Source of the DNA: Pseudonocardia sp. N23
GTDB taxonomy: Bacteria; Actinomycetota; Actinomycetes; Mycobacteriales; Pseudonocardiaceae
Length of the DNA: 64,000 nucleotides
Direction of reading: 5' to 3'
Assembly (NCBI RefSeq): GCF_002583555.1
Contig: NZ_BEGX01000057.1
Location: forward strand, 62,001-126,000
Both the position numbers and the translations under genes were made by a program. The notes under the pieces are model-generated. The model was given only the letters and a program-made list of their open reading frames with translations. It did not search any database and was not told the DNA's origin. How positions within the stretch are numbered: position 1 is the stretch's first letter; the number at the start of each line of letters is the position of its first letter. Below are positions 42,640 through 51,590 of this stretch, in pieces.

Positions 42640-43827
42640 GTGGAACCGATCACCGTCGCGGCCCGGCGCGCGCGGCTCGCCGCCCGGCACCGGCTGACCG
42701 CCGCGGCCCGGGCCGGCGGCGACCCCGACGGCATCGTCGCGGCCGCGTCCGCGGTGCTCGGCCTGCACGCCACCGACCCCGCCACCGTGCACCTGTCCGC
42801 ACTGGCCCGCACCGACGGCGGCGGCGTCGCCGACGTCGAGCACGCCCTCTACACCGACCGCAGGCTCGTCCGGATGCTCGGCATGCGCCGGACCGTGTGG
42901 GTGCTCGACCGCGAGACCGCCGCACTGGTCCAGCACGGCTGCGCGCACACCGTCGCCGCGACGCAGCGCAAGCGCCTCGTCATGCACCTCGACGGGTCCG
43001 GGGTCGCCGACGCGGCGGCCTGGCTGGCCGACGTCGAAGCCGAGACCCTCGCCGCCCTGCACGCCCGCGGCGAGGCCTTCGCCGCCGACCTGGCCGCCGA
43101 CGTCCCCCGGCTGCGCACCCGCATCGAGGCCACCGGCCAGAACGCCACCGCGCGGGTGCTGCTGCAGCTCGCCGTCGACGGGCACATCGTCCGCGGCCGC
43201 CCCCGCGGGTCGTGGACCTCGACGCAGTACCGCTGGTCACCGGTGGCGACGTGGCTGGGCGCCCCCCTCGCCGCGGTGCCCGTCGAACAGGCGCAGGCCG
43301 GGCTCGCCGCCCGCTGGCTCAGGGCCTTCGGACCGGCACCGGTGTCGGACCTGCGCTGGTACACCGGCTGGACCGCCCGGGAGGCCACCCGCGCGCTGGC
43401 CACGCTCGGCCGCGACGCGGTCGTCGACGTCGACCTCGACGGCACCCCGGGTATCCGGCTCGCCGACGATCCCGTCACCGGCTCGGCCGTCGACGCCGAG
43501 CCGCCGGCCGAGGCCGCGCTGCTGCCCGCGCTCGACCCGACGCCGATGGGGTGGCAGTCCCGCGACTGGTTCCTCGGCCCGCACCGCGACCTGCTGTTCG
43601 ACCGGACCGGCAACATCGGGCCGACGGTGTGGTGGGCGGGCCGTGTCGTCGGCGGATGGGCGGTTCGCGACGGCGGCGAGGTCGTCGTGCGGCTGCTCGA
43701 GGACGTCGGCGCCGAGGCCACCGGCTGCGTCGACGCGGCCGCACACCGGGTCGCGACGCACCTCGGCGGCACCCGGGTGGTGCCGCGGTTCCGCACGCCG
43801 CTGGAGAAGGAGCTCGCGACCGGCTGA
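42640..43827 (+). CDS. Winged-helix DNA-binding domain protein (HTH_42 superfamily)
   Basis: A 395-residue protein with GLHATDPATVHLSALAR, LVRMLGMRRTVWVLDRETA, NATARVLLQLAVDGHIVRGR and WFLGPHRDLLFDRTGNIGP, as in HTH_42 proteins related to AlkZ and YcaQ DNA glycosylases. In AlkZ-type members the catalytic segment reads QxQ-D; here it is HATD, so AlkZ-like chemistry cannot be assumed. GTG start is tentative because no good ribosome-binding site is seen. It follows the aldo/keto reductase gene by 38 bp. Confidence 0.78.
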   Translation: MEPITVAARRARLAARHRLTAAARAGGDPDGIVAAASAVLGLHATDPATVHLSALARTDGGGVADVEHALYTDRRLVRMLGMRRTVWVLDRETAALVQHGCAHTVAATQRKRLVMHLDGSGVADAAAWLADVEAETLAALHARGEAFAADLAADVPRLRTRIEATGQNATARVLLQLAVDGHIVRGRPRGSWTSTQYRWSPVATWLGAPLAAVPVEQAQAGLAARWLRAFGPAPVSDLRWYTGWTAREATRALATLGRDAVVDVDLDGTPGIRLADDPVTGSAVDAEPPAEAALLPALDPTPMGWQSRDWFLGPHRDLLFDRTGNIGPTVWWAGRVVGGWAVRDGGEVVVRLLEDVGAEATGCVDAAAHRVATHLGGTRVVPRFRTPLEKELATG

Positions 43828-43889
43828 CCCGCGTGCCTTGTCCGCACCGGCCGGGGCGAGCATCCTCGTTCCGATCCCCGGGAGGTGGC

Positions 43890-44837
43890 ATGCCGGTCTG
43901 GGACATCGGGCGGCGACCGCCCGCCGACCAGTTCGCGATGTGGCACGACGTCATCTGCCGCGCCTTCGTGCCGCTGACCCCGAGCCGCATCGGCGCGGAC
44001 GTGAACGGCTTCCCGTCCCGGGTCGAGACGCGGGAGCTCGGTGAGGTCAACCGCGCCCGGATCGACTCGCAGCCGCAGCTCACCGCGCACGGCGCCCGCG
44101 AGGTCGCACGCTCGGACGGCGAGTTCGTCTTCGTCAACCTGCAGCTGCGGGGCCGCTGCCACGTCCGCCACCGCGTCGGGACCGAGGACGTCGAGTCGGT
44201 CGTCGGGCCGGGGCGGTTCGTCGTCCTCGACACGACCGAGCCCTACCACCTCCGGTTCGACGAACCCTGGCGGATGCTGTCGTTCCGCGTGCCCCACCGC
44301 GACCTCGGCGGCAGGCCCCGGCCTGCGCGGCTCGGCCGTGCCGTCGGCGCCGACACCGGCACCGGGCACGTCGTCGCGACCCTGATGACGGCGTTGTGGC
44401 ACCTCGACGACGCCCCGGAGCCCCCCGCCGCGGGGGGCCAGGACGACCTCCAGCGATCGTTCGCCTCAGCGGTGTCCGCGCTGCTCGGTGGCCCGGGCGA
44501 CGAGCCGGGACACGAGGCGCTGCGTGCCGCCGTGCTGCGCCACGTCGCGGCCAACCTCGGCGACCCCGGACTGTCGGTGACGACGGTGGCGCGGCACTTC
44601 GCCGTCTCCCCTCGCACGTTGCACGCCGCGTTCGCCGGGCACGACACGACGTTCGCCGCCGCCGTCCGCACGATGCGGCTCGAGCGCTGTTCCCGTGCCC
44701 TCGTCGATCCCGCCGTGGCGGGCACCGTCACGGCGATCGCCGCCCGCCACGGCTACCGGGATCCGTCGGCCTTCAGCCGTGCGTTCCGCCGCGAGTACGG
44801 GATCGCCCCCGGCGACCTGCGCCGACGCCGGGCCTGA
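43890..44837 (+). CDS. AraC-family transcriptional regulator
   Basis: A 315-residue regulator: an AraC-binding-like N-terminal domain (residues 1-180, with VFVNLQLRGRC and FVVLDTTEPYHLRFDEPWRM) and a C-terminal double helix-turn-helix (LSVTTVARHFAVSPRTLHAAF; VTAIAARHGYRDPSAFSRAF, FRREYGIAPGDLRRRR). GGGAGGTGGC precedes the ATG. It probably regulates the acyl-CoA dehydrogenase-like gene 121 bp downstream. Confidence 0.87.
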   Translation: MPVWDIGRRPPADQFAMWHDVICRAFVPLTPSRIGADVNGFPSRVETRELGEVNRARIDSQPQLTAHGAREVARSDGEFVFVNLQLRGRCHVRHRVGTEDVESVVGPGRFVVLDTTEPYHLRFDEPWRMLSFRVPHRDLGGRPRPARLGRAVGADTGTGHVVATLMTALWHLDDAPEPPAAGGQDDLQRSFASAVSALLGGPGDEPGHEALRAAVLRHVAANLGDPGLSVTTVARHFAVSPRTLHAAFAGHDTTFAAAVRTMRLERCSRALVDPAVAGTVTAIAARHGYRDPSAFSRAFRREYGIAPGDLRRRRA

Positions 44838-44958
44838 GCAGGCGCGTGCACGTTCTGCACGGCGATCGCGCACGTCCGGCCGGGACGCGGCCGGGCCCGC
44901 GGCCCGACGGTGGACGTCACACCTCGACGCCCGGCCCGAGACCGCAGAGGAGCACCCC

Positions 44959-46194
44959 GTGGCCGTCTCCTTCACCCTGTCCCCCGCGCAGCAGCAGCTC
45001 GTGCACGTCGCCCGCGCGTTCGCCGACGAACAGCTGCGTCCCCTCGCCGACGCCGTGCGCGCCGAGCCCGACCCGCTGCGCCGCGCATTGCTGGCCCGGC
45101 CCGCGTTCGAGAAGGCGGTCGCCTCCGGCTTCCTCAAGGGCCTGATCCCGGTACCGTTCGGCGGTGCCGCGGGCGGTGGTGTCGACGCCGCGATCCTCAT
45201 CGAGGAGTGGGCGGCGCAGAGCCCGGACTTCGTCATCTCGATGGCGGGGCCGCTCATCGCACTGGCGCCCGTCTACGAGGTGGGCACACCCGACCAGATC
45301 CGCAGGTTCGTCGCCCCGTTCCTGGCCGACTCGGGCGCGCCGGTCGCCGCGATGGCCTTCTCCGAGCCCGACGGCAGCGCGAACTTCGACGCCCCGCCGC
45401 CCGCCGAGGGCACCCGCACCGTCGCGGTGCCCGACGGCGACCACTGGGTCGTCAACGGGCGCAAGCAGTGGGCGTCGCACCTGCCCGGCTGGGACGGCGA
45501 CGGCCCCGACCTGATGACGATCGTCTGCCGGACCCCCGGCGGAGTCTCGCTGGTGGTGGCCGAGCGCGAGCACCTCGCCGGGCACATCGAGGTCGAGCAG
45601 TACCTGGACCTGCCCGGCCTGGCCGGCTGCATGACCGCCCGGGTCCGGCTGCACGACGTCAGGGTGCCGCGGGCGAACCTGCTCGGTGCCGAAGGGCAGG
45701 GCCCGTCGTTGACGCGCAACGCCTTCTTCGCCAGCGGTGCCTCGATCGGGACCTTCGCGACGGCCGCGATGCGGCAGGCCTTCGACGTCGCCCACCGCTT
45801 CGCGACGACGCAGCGCCGCGGCGGCACCGAGCCGATCATCGCCCACCAGGCCGTGTCCGACGTCCTCGCCGACGCCAAGGGCCGGATCGAGGCCGTCCGG
45901 CTGCTGTCGTGGCGGGCGCTGGACGCCGTCCTGTCCCAGGACCCGGCCGGGCCCGAGCTCGCCCTGCACGCCAAGGTGTTCGGCTCCGAGACCGCGGTCG
46001 ACGTGATCAACGACCTCGTCAAGATCGTCGGGGTCACCGCCTACGACAAGCAGTTCCCGCTCGTCCGCCACCTCAACGAGGCGTTGGCCTACCCGGTCAT
46101 CGAGGGCAGCAATGCCGGGGTGCGCCGCCGTCAGCTGCAGACGATGCTCGCCGCGCCCGGATACGACCCGCTGGCGGCGGCGGGCATGGGCTGA
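44959..46194 (+). CDS. Acyl-CoA dehydrogenase family protein
   Basis: A 411-residue flavoprotein: SPAQQQLVHVARAFADEQL at the N-terminus, AMAFSEPDGSANFD (FAD/substrate segment), VNGRKQWASHLPGWDG and C-terminal VINDLVKIVGVTAYDKQFPL with PVIEGSNAGVRRRQLQ. The order matches acyl-CoA dehydrogenases, including the divergent desulfurisation-type monooxygenase branch. The active base at the GLU/Gly positions is not certain here. GTG start with GAGGAG 7 nt upstream. The upstream gap has GTGCA-CGTTC-TGCAC (44846-44860), a possible AraC-regulator site. Confidence 0.83.
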   Translation: MAVSFTLSPAQQQLVHVARAFADEQLRPLADAVRAEPDPLRRALLARPAFEKAVASGFLKGLIPVPFGGAAGGGVDAAILIEEWAAQSPDFVISMAGPLIALAPVYEVGTPDQIRRFVAPFLADSGAPVAAMAFSEPDGSANFDAPPPAEGTRTVAVPDGDHWVVNGRKQWASHLPGWDGDGPDLMTIVCRTPGGVSLVVAEREHLAGHIEVEQYLDLPGLAGCMTARVRLHDVRVPRANLLGAEGQGPSLTRNAFFASGASIGTFATAAMRQAFDVAHRFATTQRRGGTEPIIAHQAVSDVLADAKGRIEAVRLLSWRALDAVLSQDPAGPELALHAKVFGSETAVDVINDLVKIVGVTAYDKQFPLVRHLNEALAYPVIEGSNAGVRRRQLQTMLAAPGYDPLAAAGMG

Positions 46195-46207
46195 CGGAGC
46201 CGGGCGC

Positions 46208-46888
46208 TCAGGACGGCAGGCCGAGCAGCGCGGGGAGATCCGCGACGGAGTCGACGATCGCGTCGGCACCCGCCGCCCGCAGGGGCCCCGCCCGGTGCGC
46301 CCCCGACAGCACGCCGACGGTCAGGCCCGCCCCCGCGCGACGGCCCGCCACCATCGCCGAGGTGGCGTCGCCCGCGGTCACGACGTCGGCCGGTCCGGCG
46401 TCGACGCGCGCGGCGGCCGTCAGCAGCATGGCCGGATCGGGCAGGCCGCGGCCGTCGACGTCGGCGGGACAGACGGTCACGTCGGCCAGCCCGGTCCAGC
46501 CCAGTGCGGCGACGATGTCGGCGTGCAGCGTCGGTTCGAACCCGCTGGACAGACCCACCGCGATCCCCGCCTCCCGCAACGCGGCGATCGCGCTCGTCGC
46601 ACCGGGCACCTCGCGCAGCACCCCGTCGGCCATCCGGGTGCGCAGCCGCGCGGCGAACGCGGCGTCGGCGTGCCGGGCCCGGCACATGTCGCCGTCGAGC
46701 AGGTCGCCGAACACCGACAGCGAGGCCCGGTCCATCGTGGCCTCCGCCTGGCGGCGCAGCGCGGGGAACCGCGGACCGGCGCTCGGCACCCGGACCGCAC
46801 CCAGTCCGGCGAGCACCGCGTCGAGGACGAGCCCGTCGTCGCACACGGTCGTCCCCGCCAGGTCGAGCAGCGCCAACCGCAGCGTCAC
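46208..46888 (-). CDS. Phosphonatase-like HAD hydrolase
   Basis: A 226-residue HAD hydrolase with nucleophile motif LALLDLAGTTVCDDG (DxAGT as in phosphonoacetaldehyde hydrolases), FEPTLHADIVAALGW region, motif II LSSGFEP and motif IV TAGDATSAMVAGRRAGAG. It matches the phosphonatase-like family; the Lys that forms a Schiff base in true PhnX is not obvious, so substrate is uncertain. GTG start. No phosphonate uptake genes are nearby. Confidence 0.82.
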   Translation of the reverse strand: MTLRLALLDLAGTTVCDDGLVLDAVLAGLGAVRVPSAGPRFPALRRQAEATMDRASLSVFGDLLDGDMCRARHADAAFAARLRTRMADGVLREVPGATSAIAALREAGIAVGLSSGFEPTLHADIVAALGWTGLADVTVCPADVDGRGLPDPAMLLTAAARVDAGPADVVTAGDATSAMVAGRRAGAGLTVGVLSGAHRAGPLRAAGADAIVDSVADLPALLGLPS

Positions 46889-47133
46889 CAGCGCCCCTGC
46901 GGGCCGTCGAAGACCATGGGTGGAACCTCACCGGTCGGGGATGACCGTTCCCCGTCGATCGGATGTCGACGGGGTGAACGCCGCGGGTCCGCACGGCCCC
47001 GGGCATCCGGGCGGGGACGCGTCGCGGCGGTGAGAAGGTTCACCACGCGCGGCAGGTGGTGACGGACCGGGGTCCCGTCGCGCATCCTGGGGCGAGCCGC
47101 ACGAACCGACACCGCGGGGGGTCCCGGTCCGAG

Positions 47134-48684
47134 ATGGCGTCATCGACCGCGCAGCGCGCGCGTGAGGCAGACCCGGCGACGCCTCGTCGGCGGGGTCCGC
47201 TCCGGGCGCTGTGGCGGGAGCTGCGGTCCTGGCCCACGCTGGTGGTCCTCGCCGTGTGCGTCCTCGGCGGCCTGCCCGCGACGATCGCGCTGACCCCCGC
47301 CCAGGACGTCACCGTCCTCGGCCAGCACGTCCAGCTCGGGGCGCGGACCCCGACGCCGTCGGTCTCCGGGCCCGCGCAGCTCGTGCAGATCGGCAACACC
47401 CGCCTCGACATCGCACCGCTGCAGGTGTGGGGGCCGATGCGCCCGCAGCTCACGCTCGGGCCGGTGCAGCGCAACGCCGCCGCCGCGCAGGTCCTCGACC
47501 CGCAGCGCACCGTCGCCGCCCGCGCCCAGGCCGCGGACACGCTGACGTCCGGGTTCGTCCGCTGGTACGTGTGGGGTGCCCTGGGGCTGGTCGGGGTGTG
47601 CGTCGCGATCTGCGCGGTCGCCGGCTGCATCCGGACGCTCGCGCTGCTGCGCCGGGAGAGCCGCACCGCCGCGACCGGGCACGTCACCGTCGCCGACCTG
47701 TGGCACCGCGGCGCCGGCACCGTCGGGCGCACGACGGTCCTCGCGCTGACGACGTCGCTGCTGGCCTGGGCGGCGTGCGGGGCCCTCGCCTACGCGGGTG
47801 CGACGCGGGGGCTCTCCGACATCCGGTCGCTCACCCAGCTCGTCGGGTCCTACCACCTGTCGCCCTCGCCGGAGGGGCCGACGGTGTTCGGCTACACCGG
47901 GGCGGTGATCGGCGACTCCCGGGTGGCGCGCGTCGGCGGCCCACCCGTCCCCGACGCCTCGCCGGAGGACACCGCCTGCGAGCGCAGTGCCGACTCGCTC
48001 GCCTCGGAGCTCGCGCTGGTCTCCGGCGCACCCGTGCGCAACCTCGCGTGCTCGGGCGCGAGCATCTCCCAGGGCCTGCGCGGACCACAGGCCCGCGGCG
48101 GTGACACCTCGGTGCCCGCGCAGGTCGGGCTGCTCAAGCAGATCGCGGGGCTGCGCTGGGTCGTCGTCGCCATCGGGCCCAACGACCTGGGCTGGAGCGA
48201 CTTCCTCGCCTACTGCTTCGGCGTGCCCGACTGTGCCGACCGCTTCACCGCGGGCGAGTTCGACTACCGGCTCGCCGCGTTCGACCGCGACTACGGTGAC
48301 CTCCTGCAGGACCTCACGACGCTGCCCGGGCATCCGCAGATCGTCATCGCGACGTCCTACGACGTGTTCGCCCCTGGCCGTGACACCGCCGACTGCCCCG
48401 ACGCCCGTGGCCCGGCCGGTGTGCCGGGGCTCGACCGGGCCAAGACCGAGCTCATGCACGAGCGCAACCAGGCACTCAACGACGTGCTCCGCGCCGGCGC
48501 GGCGAAGTACGCGCTGACGGTCGTCGACCCGCCGCTGGAGCCGTTGTGCAGCCCGCCCCCGGTCGACGGGCTGGGCCCTGACCTGCAGGGTCTCGGCGAC
48601 CGATATCCGTTCCATCCGACGGGCGTCGGGTCGCTGCGCATCGCCGCCGCGACGGCCCGGCTGCTGACGCCCGAACCGTCCTGA
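47134..48684 (+). CDS. Membrane-anchored SGNH/GDSL hydrolase
   Basis: A 516-residue protein with an Arg-rich N-terminus, three hydrophobic segments (SWPTLVVLAVCVLGGLPATI; WGALGLVGVCVAICAVAGCI; VLALTTSLLAWAACGALAYA) and a C-terminal SGNH hydrolase: block I AVIGDSRVARVGG, block II CSGASISQG, block III VAIGPNDLGW and block V DRYPFHPTGVG (catalytic His). The hydrolase part faces outside by inference, acting on cell-envelope esters. ATG 47134 is chosen; an in-frame GTG at 47056 is possible. Confidence 0.83.
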   Translation: MASSTAQRAREADPATPRRRGPLRALWRELRSWPTLVVLAVCVLGGLPATIALTPAQDVTVLGQHVQLGARTPTPSVSGPAQLVQIGNTRLDIAPLQVWGPMRPQLTLGPVQRNAAAAQVLDPQRTVAARAQAADTLTSGFVRWYVWGALGLVGVCVAICAVAGCIRTLALLRRESRTAATGHVTVADLWHRGAGTVGRTTVLALTTSLLAWAACGALAYAGATRGLSDIRSLTQLVGSYHLSPSPEGPTVFGYTGAVIGDSRVARVGGPPVPDASPEDTACERSADSLASELALVSGAPVRNLACSGASISQGLRGPQARGGDTSVPAQVGLLKQIAGLRWVVVAIGPNDLGWSDFLAYCFGVPDCADRFTAGEFDYRLAAFDRDYGDLLQDLTTLPGHPQIVIATSYDVFAPGRDTADCPDARGPAGVPGLDRAKTELMHERNQALNDVLRAGAAKYALTVVDPPLEPLCSPPPVDGLGPDLQGLGDRYPFHPTGVGSLRIAAATARLLTPEPS

Positions 48685-48702
48685 GGCCTGCGCTCCGCCC
48701 CC

Positions 48703-48756
48703 GGCCCGGCGCGGTGGTCTGGCCCGGCGCCGTGGCCCGGCCCGGCGCGGTGGTTC
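48703..48756. repeat. Three 18-bp tandem repeats between convergent genes
   Basis: Three consecutive copies of an 18-mer beginning GGCCCGGCGCGGTGG, with a few changes, lie past the SGNH hydrolase gene. No gene is seen in this 140-bp gap. Confidence 0.7.
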
Positions 48757-48824
48757 CCGCTGCTCAGCGCCGGGTCCGACACGAGGTTGGTTCGAACATG
48801 AACGGGACCGGTCCGTCGTCGGTC

Positions 48825-51524
48825 TCAGGCCGTCGCGGCGACCGGCGTGACGGTGCCCGCTGCGCCGTCGACGCGCACGACCTGGCCGGTCCGCAGCACC
48901 GTCGTCGCCGACGGCACACCGACCACCGCCGGGATGCCGTACTCGCGGGCCACGACGGCGCCGTGGGAGTTCGACCCACCCATCTCCATGACGAGCGCGC
49001 CCGCGGTGAGGAACAGCGGGGTCCAGCCGGGGTCGGTCGACGGCACGACGAGCACCTCCCCCGGCTGCAGTGCGGCGTCGGCGGGATCGAGGACGATCCG
49101 CACCGGCCCCTCGACCGCACCCGCCGACGCCGCGGTGCCGGTCAGCGCCCCGTCCGCCGGGGTCTCGGCCGCCAGGACCGCTGCCTCGGGTTCGGTCCCG
49201 TCGGCCAGGACGATCCGCGGGACGTGCCGGCGGCGCAGCTCATGCTCGTGCTCGGCCCGGCGACGGGTGACGAGCGCGCGCTGGTCGGTGCCGGCGACCG
49301 CGGCGCCGATCTCGGCGAGGTCGAGCATGACCACGTCGTCGGCCGCCGCGAGCAGCCCGCGCACGGTGAGGTCGGCGCCGGCGAGCAGCAGGTGCGCCCG
49401 TGCGGCTGCGAGCACCCGCACCAGCAGGTCCTTGTGCTCCTCGCGCAGCCCGGCGAGCGCGCGGGTGCGGCGCAGTGCCGCGGCGACGAGCACGGCGCGG
49501 AGGCGCGAACGGGTCCGGACGCGGGCGGCGACCGCCGTCACCGCCTGCTCCGCGGCCCGGGCACCGCGGGCGAACTGGACGTCGGGTGCGGTGTCGGGGC
49601 GCTCGTCGACGGGCAGCCGCAGGTAGCCGGCGAGCACCGCGAGGACGGGCCCCGGATCGTCGGACCAGCGGGCGACCCCGAGGTCGATCTCGGCCGCGGC
49701 GCGGTGGCCGTGGTCACGCAGGAACCCCGCGAGCCCGGTCTGCAGCGCGTCGGGCAGCTCGGTTCGTCCGTACCGCGCGGCGAGGGTGGCCGGGTCGTGG
49801 TCGCGGAGGGCGGCCGCCGACGCGGGGTCGGTGCGCAGCCGCGCGGCGAGCGCCCACAGCCGCAGGTCCATCTCGGTGGTGACGTTGTGCGGCAACGACC
49901 GCAGCACCTCGTGGACGTCGGCGGCCGGCAGGTCGGCACCCGCGAGCCACCGGGCCGCGCCGAGCGCGACGAATCCTGCCCCGGCGACGGGCGCGGTCGT
50001 CGGCAGCACCGGGAAGACGGCCGCGACGACCTCCTCGGCCCGCTGCAGCCGTGCCGGCGTCGGCAGGTCCGGGGCGACGACGCACAGCGGCGCTATGCCC
50101 ATGCGGACCCGGGCGACGTGGCGCAACGCGTACCGCGGCGACACGAGCGCACCGACGAGACGCACCGGCACCCGGAACCGGACGGCGATCCGCCCGACGC
50201 CGCGCAGGAACGGCAGCCACGACCGGCGGCCCGCGGGCCGGTCCAGCTCGTGCTGCCCGGCGAGCCCGCCCGCGAGCAGTGCCCGCGCGACGACGGCCGA
50301 GCGGGCCTCCATGACGTCGAGGATCGGTGGCAGCAGGGCCCGTCCGGGTGCGCTGCGCAGTGGCATCGTGACGTCGACGAACGGGCGGCCCGCGGCGACC
50401 GCGAACCCGCGGGGGCCGCGGCGCGGGTCGGCCGGCTGCCGGCCCGTCATGAGGCCGACACCGGTCGCGCCGATCACGCGGGCCGCGGAGACCCCGAGCG
50501 GGGTCATCGGCCGCACGAGGCCCTGGGCCAGGCTGACGCACAGGTACACGTGTCCGGGCACGACGGGTTCGACCAGCGGGAACAGCGTCGTGACCGGGCG
50601 GGACTGGGTGAGCGCGACGGTGCCGTCGGCAGCGACCGCCCACTCGACGTCCTGCGGCGCGCCGAAGTGCGCGGCCGCCCGGAGCCCGAGCGCGACGATC
50701 TCGGCGACCTGGGCGTCGCTGAGGCAGCGGGTGCGCTCCGAGGTGGGTTCCTCGTGCACGGTGCCACCGCCGGCGACAGCCCGGACGGCCACCCCGTCCC
50801 GGCCGACGCGGTAGTCGAGGACGCGTCCGTCGTGCCCGGCGACGACGTGGTCGGGGTCGACCGCGCCGGAGACGACGGACTCGCCGAGCCCGGGCGCGGC
50901 GTCGAGGACCGCGCGGTCGCGGGTGCCGGTGAGCGGGTCGGCGGTGAACAGCACACCCGCGGCGACGGCGTCGACCATGCGCTGCACCACGACCGCGAGC
51001 CGCACCGTCGCCGGGCCGATCCCGGCGGTCTCGCGGTAGGCGACGGCCCGGTCGGTCCACAGCGACGCCCAGCAGCGGCGCACCGCGTCGACGACCGCGT
51101 CCGCGCCGACGACGTTGAGGTAGGTGTCCTGCTGCCCGGCGAAGCTGGAGTCGGGGAGGTCCTCGGCGGTCGCCGAGGACCGGACCGCGACCGGGACGTC
51201 CCCGCCGCCCGCGCCGCCGAGTGCGGCGTAGGCGGCCCGGACGCTGTCGGCGATCCAGGCGGGGACGGGTGCGTCCTGCAGCCGGGCCCGCAGAGCGGCA
51301 GGGACGGCGCCCTCGGCGAGGGCCGCGGGCAGGCCCGCCGCGGTGGCGGCCGAGGTGTACGCGTCGGTGGTGACGCAGAACCCGTCGGGCACCGGGAGGC
51401 CCGCGGCGACCAGCTCCCCCAGGTTGGCCGCCTTTCCCCCGGCGACGGCCAGGGAACCGCGGCGCAGGCCGGCGAGCCCGACCACGAGCTGCCCCGCGCG
51501 GGCGGTGCCTGCGGCGTCCGTCAT
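48825..51524 (-). CDS. Rifampin phosphotransferase-like / PEP synthase-like enzyme
   Basis: An 899-residue protein with the three-domain plan of RPH: an ATP-grasp domain (AVAGGKAANLGELVAAGLPV; VAVRSSATAEDLPDSSFAGQ; FTADPLTGTRD; QDVEWAVAADGTVALTQSRP), a large middle domain (~330-780), and a C-terminal swivelling phosphohistidine domain with GGSNSHGAVVAREYGIPAVV (catalytic His after Ser). The SHGAVVAREYGIP form is typical of rifamycin phosphotransferases and short PEP-utilising enzymes. ATG 51524 is chosen by family length; ATG 51551 is possible and neither has a clear ribosome-binding site. It lies 66 bp downstream of an FAD monooxygenase gene on the same strand. Rifamycin as substrate is inference. 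Confidence 0.8.
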   Translation of the reverse strand: MTDAAGTARAGQLVVGLAGLRRGSLAVAGGKAANLGELVAAGLPVPDGFCVTTDAYTSAATAAGLPAALAEGAVPAALRARLQDAPVPAWIADSVRAAYAALGGAGGGDVPVAVRSSATAEDLPDSSFAGQQDTYLNVVGADAVVDAVRRCWASLWTDRAVAYRETAGIGPATVRLAVVVQRMVDAVAAGVLFTADPLTGTRDRAVLDAAPGLGESVVSGAVDPDHVVAGHDGRVLDYRVGRDGVAVRAVAGGGTVHEEPTSERTRCLSDAQVAEIVALGLRAAAHFGAPQDVEWAVAADGTVALTQSRPVTTLFPLVEPVVPGHVYLCVSLAQGLVRPMTPLGVSAARVIGATGVGLMTGRQPADPRRGPRGFAVAAGRPFVDVTMPLRSAPGRALLPPILDVMEARSAVVARALLAGGLAGQHELDRPAGRRSWLPFLRGVGRIAVRFRVPVRLVGALVSPRYALRHVARVRMGIAPLCVVAPDLPTPARLQRAEEVVAAVFPVLPTTAPVAGAGFVALGAARWLAGADLPAADVHEVLRSLPHNVTTEMDLRLWALAARLRTDPASAAALRDHDPATLAARYGRTELPDALQTGLAGFLRDHGHRAAAEIDLGVARWSDDPGPVLAVLAGYLRLPVDERPDTAPDVQFARGARAAEQAVTAVAARVRTRSRLRAVLVAAALRRTRALAGLREEHKDLLVRVLAAARAHLLLAGADLTVRGLLAAADDVVMLDLAEIGAAVAGTDQRALVTRRRAEHEHELRRRHVPRIVLADGTEPEAAVLAAETPADGALTGTAASAGAVEGPVRIVLDPADAALQPGEVLVVPSTDPGWTPLFLTAGALVMEMGGSNSHGAVVAREYGIPAVVGVPSATTVLRTGQVVRVDGAAGTVTPVAATA

Positions 51525-51590
51525 GCCGGGACGGTAGCGCTCCCGGGACATCAACTCAACGTCCGATGAATAATGGACGTGACGGACGAG

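Noticed and set aside
48825-51524. Simple assignment as housekeeping PEP synthase
   Set aside because: Domain order and the SHGAVVAREYGIP segment fit RPH-type enzymes better and no C-terminal PEP-binding barrel of PpsA is present.
48714-51569. A 951-codon plus-strand open frame
   Set aside because: Antisense shadow of the RPH-like gene, low-complexity composition.
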